A stretch of 13,994 nucleotides of DNA from assembly GCA_023701085.1 (NCBI GenBank), contig JAMPXR010000020.1, positions 1 through 13,994 of the forward strand. Direction: 5' to 3'. Under the pieces are notes generated by a model. It had not been told where the DNA came from and did not search any database. It saw only the letters and a program-made list of their open reading frames with translations. A program made the position numbers and the translations under genes. The first letter of the stretch is position 1. Every line of letters begins with the position of its first letter. The stretch comes from Ramlibacter sp. GTDB taxonomy: Bacteria; Pseudomonadota; Gammaproteobacteria; Burkholderiales; Burkholderiaceae_C. Positions 1-6,924 of the stretch are shown in pieces.

Positions 1-557
1 CCGACGCGGCCGTCGGGCAGGATGTGCACGTCCAGCAGCACCTGCCCTTGCTCGCCAAAGCGACGCGACAGCGCCGGATAGGCGGGCGCCGGATTGTTCA
101 GGTGCGCCGCGTCGACGCGTGGCGGCGTCACCGGCGCCGGCCCCGGCGCGGCAGCTACGGGGCCGGTGGCAGGGGGGACGGCTGGGGCCGCCGCCGGCGC
201 TGCCGCGGGACCCGCTGCCGTGGGTGCGGCCTGCTCTGCCGCTGTTGTCACCGGCGCCACCGCACGGTCGGACACGGGCGTATCGGGCGTCATCGATGGG
301 GCGGGTGCGGGCGCTTTCGCGGGCGCGGGGCGTTTCGCAGCCTGGGGCTCGGGTTTGGGCGCCGCCGGCGGCGGGTTCGGCTGGGTTGGGGCGGCAAAAG
401 GACGCGGCACGAGATGGCCGATCAGCGCCGGGGGCTGAACGGGAAGGGGGGGCGCGACATTGCCGGTGAACAGCTGGCCGAGCAGCAGCGCATGCGCCGC
501 GACCACGCCCATCAGCCACATCCATCCCGAATCGCGGGAAACAGCCACCGGCTTCAT
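1..557 (-). CDS. tonB: TonB energy transducer (3' part beyond window edge)
   Basis: TonB couples the inner-membrane proton motive force (through ExbB-ExbD) to outer-membrane receptors. Reading leftwards from the ATG at 555-557, 185 codons are visible. Residues about 12-30 form a hydrophobic N-terminal anchor (WMWLMGVVAAHALLL). Residues about 35-147 are a long Pro/Ala-rich spacer with KPEPQ and KRPAPAKAPAPAP stretches, the usual periplasm-spanning part. Residues 155-185 begin the TonB C-terminal domain (NPAPAYPALSRRFGEQGQV, then LLDVHILPDGRV). The stop codon lies outside the window, so the gene is cut by the edge and is not shown to be broken. The start is 3 bases after the stop of the upstream reductase gene and has no clear ribosome binding site, which suggests translational coupling. 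A dedicated TonB at the end of a receptor operon probably serves the receptors of this locus. The family call is firm; the pairing with particular receptors is inferred. Confidence 0.88.
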   Translation of the reverse strand, partial: MKPVAVSRDSGWMWLMGVVAAHALLLGQLFTGNVAPPLPVQPPALIGHLVPRPFAAPTQPNPPPAAPKPEPQAAKRPAPAKAPAPAPSMTPDTPVSDRAVAPVTTAAEQAAPTAAGPAAAPAAAPAVPPATGPVAAAPGPAPVTPPRVDAAHLNNPAPAYPALSRRFGEQGQVLLDVHILPDGRV

Positions 558-560
558 CGT

Positions 561-1640
561 TCAGGCGGCCCTCAGACGCAGGTCCGTCGTCGGCACTGCG
601 CAACACGCCAGCACATGCCGTGGGGGAGGCGTGAATTCGGGAGTCACCCGGTACGCGACCTCTCCTTCTTCGAGCGCGAGCAGGCAGCGGCCGCAGCTGC
701 CGGTGCGGCAGTCGGCGTCGATTGTCAGACGCTGCGCTTCGATCGCGTCGAGCAGGCTGCCATGGCCTGCAAAGGAAAATCGTTCGCCGCCAAAGGCGAC
801 CGTGCGTTCGAGGTCTTCCCCAGCGGGGTGCGCCAGCGTGAAGCGCTCGAAATGAAGGGCGTTGGCCGGGACACCCGCGGCGGTGAGCTGCGCCCGAAGC
901 GCCTCGAGCAAATCGGAGCCGGCGCAGATCAGGAAGTCGGAATCGGCCAAGGTCCCGAGTTCAGCCGCCAGGAGGGCTGCGCTGATCCGCTGGGCCGATC
1001 CGCGCGCGGGACGCGAGACGAGTATCCGCGCTCGCAAGTCCGAATGGCGCTGCGCCAGCGATGCCAGCGCCTCGCCATAGATCGCGTCCTCTTCGTGTCG
1101 CACCTGCCAGTAAAAATGCGCCTGAGCAGGGCACCGCCTCGCGGCGCGCCACTCGTCGAGCATCGCGAGCAAAGGCGTGACGCCAACGCCGCCGGCGATC
1201 AGGACGATACGTCGCCTTCCCGTCTGTTTCGGCAACACGAACCTTCCATCCGGCCGGCCCACCAGGAGGTGGGCGCCCGGCCGCGCGTGGGCGGCGAGCC
1301 GGGGAGAGAACCGCCCGCATGGCTCGCGCTTGATCGTCAGCTCGTAAGAAAACGGCAGCGGCCGCCAACGGGCGATCGAATAGCGGCGACTGGCAGCTTC
1401 ACCCGGAATCGCCAACGCCACCGACTGGCCGCCGGCGAAGCGCGGCAAGGGCAGCAACCGTGTCCATGCGGGCCTGCGCAGCAGCAGCGTGAAGAGATCG
1501 CCAGGGTGGTCCGCGCGCCGCGCGACGACCAGCCGCATCGGTCGTTTCGGGCGGAACGAGACGCCGCGCACAAGCAGGGTGGCGGCCGCAAGGAAGGCCG
1601 CCAGCGCCAAGACCGACAAGGCAAGGACAGCCGGCCCCAT
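561..1640 (-). CDS. Membrane-anchored flavin/NAD(P)H reductase with C-terminal 2Fe-2S ferredoxin domain
   Basis: A 359-aa oxidoreductase of the ferredoxin-NADP reductase superfamily. Residues about 3-24 form one hydrophobic helix. Residues about 35-125 are a flavin-binding barrel with RRYSIAR at 85-91, the RxYS flavin motif. Residues 145-250 are the nucleotide-binding half, with GGVGVTPLLAM at 150-160 and FLICAGSDLL at 236-245. Residues about 278-355 are a plant-type 2Fe-2S domain with CRTGSCGRC (Cys 311, 316, 319) and a fourth Cys at 346 or 347. The likely role is electron transfer from NAD(P)H to a periplasmic or membrane acceptor; reduction of an imported ferric complex is inferred from the operon. 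It abuts the upstream PepSY-like gene with no spacing (stop 1641-1643, ATG 1638-1640) and has no strong ribosome binding site, so coupling is likely. The enzyme architecture is clear, the substrate is not. Confidence 0.85.
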   Translation of the reverse strand: MGPAVLALSVLALAAFLAAATLLVRGVSFRPKRPMRLVVARRADHPGDLFTLLLRRPAWTRLLPLPRFAGGQSVALAIPGEAASRRYSIARWRPLPFSYELTIKREPCGRFSPRLAAHARPGAHLLVGRPDGRFVLPKQTGRRRIVLIAGGVGVTPLLAMLDEWRAARRCPAQAHFYWQVRHEEDAIYGEALASLAQRHSDLRARILVSRPARGSAQRISAALLAAELGTLADSDFLICAGSDLLEALRAQLTAAGVPANALHFERFTLAHPAGEDLERTVAFGGERFSFAGHGSLLDAIEAQRLTIDADCRTGSCGRCLLALEEGEVAYRVTPEFTPPPRHVLACCAVPTTDLRLRAA

Positions 1641-2336
1641 TCAGTTCGCCGCACTGGCGCGCTGGCGGCGCCCGCGCATCCACAGGGTCAAGCCGGTGAT
1701 GCCCAGCCCGACGCACGCGAGGCCGAGCAGGTCGATCCAGATCCACTCGTACTCCTTCCCGAAGAAAAGCTTGCCCGTGTGCACGTCCAGGATGATCTTC
1801 GACAAGGGTTTGCCCGCGCCCGCGCCCGCGCCGGCAGGCAGCCGCGCGGGGAAGTCGAGGGCACGCTTTTCCCACTGCCTTCCGTCCGTGCTCACCAGCA
1901 GACCGCCGGAATCCTTGCACGCCGCGGCGTAGGAGCCCTGGACCGCGCCCACCTGCCAACAGTCGCCCTTGTACACGTGAGCGGCTTTTCCTCCTTCGAG
2001 GCGCCATAGTCCTTTCTTTCCGGCAAGCAGCACGCCGCCGGCGGCTGCGGCGATGCCGCGGATCTCATCCTTGGGCGAGCCATCGATGGGCGTGAGTCGG
2101 TTTCCTTCGAGCCTGAAAACCCCGACCGCCGCGCCGATCCATTGCTCGGAGCCGACCATCGCGCTGGAGCGCACCTCCGGGACGGAGGCGCCTGCCGCCG
2201 CCCCGGGGATGAGGATGTCCTGTGTGCCCAAGGCCTTCTCGTGTGCGATGAAAATGGTGGTCAGGCCAACCAGCAACAGTGGCAGGCCCAGTGCGACGCT
2301 GCCCCAGGTGTGCCAGTTGCGCATGCTGTGTTCCAT
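1641..2336 (-). CDS. Two-helix PepSY-associated membrane protein with periplasmic propeller-like insert
   Basis: A 231-aa protein. Helix one is at residues about 12-30 (WGSVALGLPLLLVGLTTIFI). Helix two is at about 198-219 (IWIDLLGLACVGLGITGLTLW), preceded by ILDVHTGKLFFG at 182-193. That LHTG-like motif followed by a helix ending in GLTLW is typical of PepSY-associated transmembrane proteins. Between them, residues about 55-160 resemble short beta-propeller or BNR-like strands (WIGAAVGVFRLEG, GVLLAGKKGLWRLEGG, GGLLVSTDGRQWEKR), with Cys 126 and Cys 140 as a possible disulfide pair. The ATG at 2334-2336 has GGGAG about 9 bases upstream; a second ATG four codons in is less well placed. It sits between the receptor (20 bases away) and the reductase, so a membrane electron-transfer or sensing partner is plausible. 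Family membership is moderately sure; function is inferred. Confidence 0.72.
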   Translation of the reverse strand: MEHSMRNWHTWGSVALGLPLLLVGLTTIFIAHEKALGTQDILIPGAAAGASVPEVRSSAMVGSEQWIGAAVGVFRLEGNRLTPIDGSPKDEIRGIAAAAGGVLLAGKKGLWRLEGGKAAHVYKGDCWQVGAVQGSYAAACKDSGGLLVSTDGRQWEKRALDFPARLPAGAGAGAGKPLSKIILDVHTGKLFFGKEYEWIWIDLLGLACVGLGITGLTLWMRGRRQRASAAN

Positions 2337-2356
2337 AGGATCTCTCCCGAACGCGC

Positions 2357-4576
2357 CTAGAAGCGGCTTTCGAAGGTGAGGAAAACGACGGGCTTGGAAC
2401 GTTCGACCTTGGCTTCAGCGGCGTTGAAGGCTCCGGCCGCGGTGTACTTGGTGACCGCTTCTTCTTTCTTGGCGGAGAGCACATTCTTGGCCACCAGCCG
2501 CAGTTCGGCGGTCGGGCTGAACACCCTTCGGATGTACAGGTCGAGCAAGGTGGACGCGTTTCGGCTCTTGACTTCGCGCACGCCCTCGGGGTTGACGCTG
2601 TCGGCCACGAAAGCGGGCGAGTGACTCACCAGGAACCCGGCGGACCATCTGGAAGGCAGGTGCTGCCAATCCAGGCCGAGGTTGGTGACGCGCGGGGGCA
2701 TGTCCTTGACGTCTTGCCCACCCGCAAAGGCCGTGGAGATCCTTCCGCGCAGTTCCGCGTGGCTGCCCGTGAGGCTGAGTTGATGAGGGCCTTTTTGCAG
2801 CAGGGGGACGCGCCAATCCAGCTCCGCGCCCCAGAACCGCGCCTTGCCCACGTTGTAGGGGCGTTCGACAAAACGCGGGCCTTCGGCCAGCGCCGCTTTT
2901 TGAATAAAGTCCCGGACATCCCGGTGATAGAGGTTCAGGCCGAAAACGCCGCGATTGCCCGGAAGGAACTGTTCGACGCCGATTTCGATCCCGGTCGCCC
3001 GTTCCGGCTTCAGTTGGGCATTGCCGCCCTTGTCGGGATTGAGGATCGTGCCGGGATTGGTGCCCCCCGCCCGTGTGACCAGTGGATTGACGTCGTCGAA
3101 CTTCGGCAGCTTCAGCGTCCGCGCCACACTGGCGCGCAAGATCGTGTTGTCCGTCGCGGCCCAGCGGTAATGCGCCGACGGATTGGCCGATGTATGGCTG
3201 CCCGAACTGGCGTTGCCGGTGCGGTCGGTCGCGTCGCGTTCGGTCCTCTCATACCGCACGCCGAAGGTGAGCCCATGCGCGGCTGCAACCCGCCACTCAT
3301 CCTGCAGATAGACGACCGATTTCGTCTCATCGATGGCGTAAATGTCGTTGGCGCCGGGTGCCTTGGGCGTCAAAGGCGCAGTCGCGTTGGCAGCTTCGGA
3401 CACGGACTTTCGCTTTTCGTAGTCGGTGACCCGGCGCTCGACTCCGGCCTTAAGCAGGTGCGCCCCCACAGGCCATGCCATACCGGCCCCGGCGTAGGAC
3501 TGGTCTTCCTGAAGCTTCTCCAGCTCGAGCCCGCGCTTCGTGAGAGCGCCGGCGGCGTTGGTCTCGCGGGTGGTCTTGTCTTTGTCCGACTTCCCGCGCT
3601 GCGTCGCCAGCTTGGCGTACCAGCTGCCCGGGCCGACCTTGCCGTCGTAACGGGCGGAGAGGCGGCCGAGCTGATCGGTCTTGTCTTCCGAATTGACCGT
3701 GGCCTTGGTCACCGCGCCCGCGGCATTGCGCAGCTCCGACGTCTCCCGCTTGTCCTCCGTGCCGAGCGAGAGGAACGGGTCGATGGTCAGCCGGTCCTGG
3801 CCGAAGGCCCAGGTCAGCCGCGGCGTGAGCAGCGCTTCGGTCTTCTTGACGGGTTTGGGCTTGTGCTCGCGCTGGGTGACAGCGCCGGCCGCATTGAGTG
3901 TGTCCTTGTCTTCGACGATGTCTTCCGCCCCGACCGTGTACGACAGACCGAGCACGACGTCCAGGTTGTCGTACCGGCGGCTCCATTGGCCGAGCACATC
4001 GCCCACGTCCAGGCGGCCGTTCCTGCCATAAGCGGCACGCAGCCGGGTGGTGTTGTCGGCCCGGCTCTTGAGGACGATGTTGATCGTCCCGCCGATGCCG
4101 CTGGCGTCGTACTCGGCGGTCGGATTGCGGATGATCTCGATGCGCTCGATCATGTCGGCAGGCAGCCGGTCAACCTGCATTTGCCGCTCTTGCGTGGTGC
4201 CCGGCACCGGCTCGCCGTTGATCAGGAACTGGGTATAGCCCTTGTCGAAGCCGCGCATCCGCACGTCTTTGGCGACGCCCGGCGGGCCGGTGAAAGTCAT
4301 GCCCGGCAGGCGGCGCAGCACGTCGCCGACGGTGGCGTCGCCGAAGCGTTCGACTTCGTCCTCGGAGACGACGATCTTCTGCAACTGGGCGTTCTTGCGC
4401 TCCGCCTGCGCCTCGTGCTGGCCCGTGGCGACGATATCAGGCAGGACGACCGCGGCGCCTGGCGGTCCGGGCCGATCGGCCCCCGCAGGGGCAGTGGTTG
4501 GCTGGGCCGGCGCGATCAAGGGGCAGGTTCCCCATGCGACCGCGAACGCCAGCGCGAGTGGAGACTTGCGCAGCAC
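2357..4576 (-). CDS. TonB-dependent outer-membrane receptor in hemP operon
   Basis: A 739-aa ligand-gated outer-membrane porin. Residues 1-24 are a signal peptide (likely cut after IAPA). Residues about 43-52 contain a TonB-box-like VVLPDIVATG. The plug covers about 65-170, with PGMTFTGPPG, VRMRGFDKGYTQFLINGEPV and RIEIIRNPTAEYDASGIGGTINIV. The rest is the beta-barrel, ending in FESRF with the usual terminal Phe. The start is GTG at 4574-4576, preceded by AAGGA at a good distance; there is no better ATG. The gene is 63 bases downstream of hemP and 20 bases upstream of the PepSY-like gene. Classic heme receptors carry FRAP and NPNL motifs; only a loose NAQLKPE is visible here, so heme as ligand is suggested mainly by hemP. 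An unusual regular repeat of about 56 residues lies at residues 228-403. Family is certain, ligand unknown. Confidence 0.9.
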   Translation of the reverse strand: MLRKSPLALAFAVAWGTCPLIAPAQPTTAPAGADRPGPPGAAVVLPDIVATGQHEAQAERKNAQLQKIVVSEDEVERFGDATVGDVLRRLPGMTFTGPPGVAKDVRMRGFDKGYTQFLINGEPVPGTTQERQMQVDRLPADMIERIEIIRNPTAEYDASGIGGTINIVLKSRADNTTRLRAAYGRNGRLDVGDVLGQWSRRYDNLDVVLGLSYTVGAEDIVEDKDTLNAAGAVTQREHKPKPVKKTEALLTPRLTWAFGQDRLTIDPFLSLGTEDKRETSELRNAAGAVTKATVNSEDKTDQLGRLSARYDGKVGPGSWYAKLATQRGKSDKDKTTRETNAAGALTKRGLELEKLQEDQSYAGAGMAWPVGAHLLKAGVERRVTDYEKRKSVSEAANATAPLTPKAPGANDIYAIDETKSVVYLQDEWRVAAAHGLTFGVRYERTERDATDRTGNASSGSHTSANPSAHYRWAATDNTILRASVARTLKLPKFDDVNPLVTRAGGTNPGTILNPDKGGNAQLKPERATGIEIGVEQFLPGNRGVFGLNLYHRDVRDFIQKAALAEGPRFVERPYNVGKARFWGAELDWRVPLLQKGPHQLSLTGSHAELRGRISTAFAGGQDVKDMPPRVTNLGLDWQHLPSRWSAGFLVSHSPAFVADSVNPEGVREVKSRNASTLLDLYIRRVFSPTAELRLVAKNVLSAKKEEAVTKYTAAGAFNAAEAKVERSKPVVFLTFESRF

Positions 4577-4639
4577 AATGCTTTCCTTCTGGTTTTCGCA
4601 CTGGCTGGCGGCGGCGGGCTCGTGCAGGGCGGGTATCGG

Positions 4640-4852
4640 TTACTTCGTGAGGATCAGCTTCCCTAGCGATGTGACGCGCAGCCGGTAGAGAACATCCTGG
4701 TGTTCGATCTCGAGCTGGCTGTCGCCCGCGAACAGGTCCGCACTCGAAAGGCGGCGCACGGCATTCGGTTCGGAGCCGGTCCGCCCTCTGGGCATGCGGC
4801 CCGCGGGAAAAGAGTGCTCCCTGACGATGTTGGGCTCTCGTTTCGGGTCCAT
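4640..4852 (-). CDS. hemP: Hemin uptake protein HemP/HmuP
   Basis: A 70-aa protein whose C-terminal half matches the HemP family: QLEIEHQDVLYRLRVTS followed by the near-invariant GKLILTK ending. The N-terminal 30 residues are variable and basic. Family members precede heme or iron receptor genes; HmuP of Bradyrhizobium is known as a co-activator of the heme-uptake operon and binds DNA together with Irr, so a regulatory role is possible here. It is the first gene of the leftward operon, with a Fur-box promoter directly upstream. The start is uncertain. The ATG at 4850-4852 lies almost on the predicted transcription start, while the next in-frame ATG at 4793-4795 gives 51 aa, still contains the whole conserved domain, and has AGGGAG only at an overlong distance. 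The family call is firm; the N-terminus is open. Confidence 0.87.
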   Translation of the reverse strand: MDPKREPNIVREHSFPAGRMPRGRTGSEPNAVRRLSSADLFAGDSQLEIEHQDVLYRLRVTSLGKLILTK

Positions 4853-4859
4853 GGCTATA

Positions 4860-4888
4860 AATGTAAACGAGAATTGTTCGCATGTAAA
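4860..4888 (-). promoter_or_regulatory. Fur-box promoter of the hemP operon
   Basis: On the minus strand TTTACA (4883-4888) and TACATT (4860-4865) are spaced by 17 bp, a plausible sigma-70 promoter. The plus-strand sequence GTAAACGAGAATTGTTCGC (4863-4881) matches 11 of 19 positions of the Fur consensus GATAATGATAATCATTATC and covers the spacer. The core TAAACGAGAAT recurs exactly upstream of the FecA-like receptor at the right end, also on the gene's upstream side and in the same orientation, which supports a shared regulator. Iron repression by Fur is inferred. Confidence 0.65.
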
Positions 4889-4930
4889 GACGGCTGAGCT
4901 AAGAGTTTTCCGATTTCGGTTGCGCGCCGC

Positions 4931-6895
4931 TCAGGCCGATCGCCCTGTCCGGCGCCGACTGGAAAACCACGCGAGCCCGATGACGGCAAGAAGAAAGCCT
5001 TGCGACGCGAGCCCCTGCGCCGTCGGGTGCACGCCAAGCATGGGCAGTGCGACTGTGCCCAGCGGCGTCACGGAAACCAAGCCCGCCTCCTGCAGTGCGG
5101 CTACACCGTGGCCGGCGAACACGACAGCCATCGCGACCAGCAGGGCGGACGTTGCCGCGAAGAACGGCCCGAGCGGAAGCCGCACGCCGTAGCGCAGAAT
5201 GGCCCAGCCCAGGCCGGCCAGGAGCACAGCGCCCGCGGCCATTCCCCCTAAGACGGAGCTCTGTCCTGCCGGACCCGCCTGCGCCCACAGCGCCTGGTAG
5301 AACAGGATCACCTCGAACAGCTCACGGTATACCGCGAGGAATGAAATCGTCGCCATCGCCCAGAGCGTGCGCTTGCCCAGCGCCGCCGTGACGTGCTCGC
5401 GAATAAACGTCTGCCATGCCTGCGCGTGCGAACGCTTGTGCAGCCAGGCGCCCACGTACAGGAGCATGGCGGATGCCGCCAGCGCTGAAAACCCCTCCGT
5501 GAGTTCGCGGCTGGCGCCCGTGATCGTCAGCACATAGCTCGAAACCGCCCAAGTGGCCCCGCCGAGCACGACGGCAGCGATCCAGCCCGCGTGGATATAA
5601 GGCATCGCATCGCGCCGGCCGGTTTTCAGCACGAAAGCGATGATCGCGGCCAGCACCAGGATGGCTTCCAGTCCCTCCCGCAGCAGGATCAGCAGCGAAC
5701 TCGTGAATGCGGCCCCGGCCGACAGGCCACCCGTCCCGAGCTTTTCATCCGCCTGATCGAGAAGAGTTCCAATTCGCTCCACCTGCCGAGCGACCGCATC
5801 CGCCGGTTGGGCACTGTCGATGGCATTGCGCAGCGCCATCATCTCTTTCTCCGTCTCCATGCGCAGCTTCGAGTCCACGTTGTCCAGGCTGGACTCCACC
5901 AGCTCGAAACCCTCGAGGTACGCGGTAATCGCGTGCCGGCGCGCCAGTTGCCGGTCGCCCGCGGCATAGGCCGCCACGGCTTCCCGCAGCCTGGCGCGGG
6001 TGAGGGCGAGGGGCGCCGGGCGGCTGTCCTCCAGCGCTTGCGGCCGCTTCAGGAGGAAGGCCAGGACCGCCTCGAGGTCGGCCCCGCCTTTTTCGGCCAC
6101 CGCGAGCGCCGGCGTCGTCACCAGGGCGCGCAAGCTGCCAATCTCGCCCTTGCCCACGCCGTGCTTCCAGAGCGCTTCACCCTGGTCCGCCGCGTGCGGT
6201 GCCACCCGCAAACCTGCCACGAAGAAGCCCAGCGCCCAGCGATCCGCCTGCGACAGCTCCGAGAAGGCACGCATGGGCGTGCCGCCCACGCCCAGCGTGA
6301 TCGTGTTGTACAGGCCGTAAACACTGCGCTGCCGCATGCGCGCCTCGTCGTGGAAGTTGCTGGCGGGCGGGTCCATGCCCTTGGCGGCCGGCCCGTCGCC
6401 GCGCCCCTGCGCCCCATGGCAGGCGGCGCATTGCGCCTGGAACAGGGCCGCGGCGCGCTTCAGATCGGGTGTCTGGCGCGGCGCGACGGTCACGTTGTAG
6501 ATGCGCATCACGTCCGCCGCCACTGCGCGCGCCAGCGCGGCGACTTCCACGCCTGGGGCTTTGGACTCGATGCGCGCGAGCAGCTGGCCGGCCCTGGCGA
6601 CGAGAGCATCCTTTTCCGGGGCATGCGGCATCGCCTGCAGCAGGCCAATGGATTGCCTTGCGAACTCCAGCTGCTCCTGGTACTCCGGCGGGTCCAGCAC
6701 CTTTCCATCCTGCACGAACTCGGGATAGTCGATGCTCACGTAATCCAGCATGTGGATCGCGGCCTGGGCGTTTTCGGCCGCAGGCTGCGCCCAAAGTGCC
6801 GGTGCTGCCAGGATGTACAGCGCGCCCAGCACGCCACGCAGCCATCGGTGCTCGCCTCTCAGGAGGCTGCTTGCCCAAGCGGGGACCCACGCCAT
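4931..6895 (-). CDS. Cytochrome c-FTR1 fusion iron permease
   Basis: A 654-aa protein reading from ATG 6893-6895, chosen because GGGAGA lies 6-7 bases upstream and a signal-like segment follows at once (LGALYILAAPALWAQPA, residues 23-39). An open frame extends further upstream but overlaps the receptor gene. Residues about 145-230 are a cytochrome c domain with heme motif CAACH (156-160) and a possible distal ligand Met 208 in GGTPMRAF. Residues about 300-385 are a helical region with AYLEGFELVESSLDNVD, as in FTR1/EfeO-like proteins. Residues about 398-645 are the FTR1 permease with about seven helices and three REXXE motifs: REGLE 406-410, RELTE 463-467 and RELFE 524-528, the known iron-binding type. 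It probably imports iron across the inner membrane with redox steps by the heme domain. It follows the siderophore-type receptor by 29 bases, so the two are probably co-transcribed. Confidence 0.88.
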   Translation of the reverse strand: MAWVPAWASSLLRGEHRWLRGVLGALYILAAPALWAQPAAENAQAAIHMLDYVSIDYPEFVQDGKVLDPPEYQEQLEFARQSIGLLQAMPHAPEKDALVARAGQLLARIESKAPGVEVAALARAVAADVMRIYNVTVAPRQTPDLKRAAALFQAQCAACHGAQGRGDGPAAKGMDPPASNFHDEARMRQRSVYGLYNTITLGVGGTPMRAFSELSQADRWALGFFVAGLRVAPHAADQGEALWKHGVGKGEIGSLRALVTTPALAVAEKGGADLEAVLAFLLKRPQALEDSRPAPLALTRARLREAVAAYAAGDRQLARRHAITAYLEGFELVESSLDNVDSKLRMETEKEMMALRNAIDSAQPADAVARQVERIGTLLDQADEKLGTGGLSAGAAFTSSLLILLREGLEAILVLAAIIAFVLKTGRRDAMPYIHAGWIAAVVLGGATWAVSSYVLTITGASRELTEGFSALAASAMLLYVGAWLHKRSHAQAWQTFIREHVTAALGKRTLWAMATISFLAVYRELFEVILFYQALWAQAGPAGQSSVLGGMAAGAVLLAGLGWAILRYGVRLPLGPFFAATSALLVAMAVVFAGHGVAALQEAGLVSVTPLGTVALPMLGVHPTAQGLASQGFLLAVIGLAWFSSRRRTGRSA

Positions 6896-6924
6896 GATGC
6901 TTCTCCCGACAAGTCGGCGACGGA

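Noticed and set aside
119..400. Repetitive Pro/Ala codon tract in tonB as a DNA repeat or frameshifted stretch
   Set aside because: The reading frame stays open and gives the normal proline-rich TonB spacer.
24..2009. Plus-strand open frame of 661 codons opposite tonB, reductase and PepSY-like genes
   Set aside because: Arg/Gly/His-rich low-complexity translation without domains, antisense to three genes with clear family motifs; an effect of high GC on the opposite strand.
2621..4666. Plus-strand open frame of 681 codons opposite the first receptor
   Set aside because: No recognisable motif; the minus-strand receptor has signal peptide, plug, barrel and terminal Phe.
4910..4919. Small inverted repeat CCGATTTCGG after the FTR1 stop as a terminator
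   Set aside because: Only a 4-bp stem with a 2-nt loop and no T-run on the minus strand; too weak to call.
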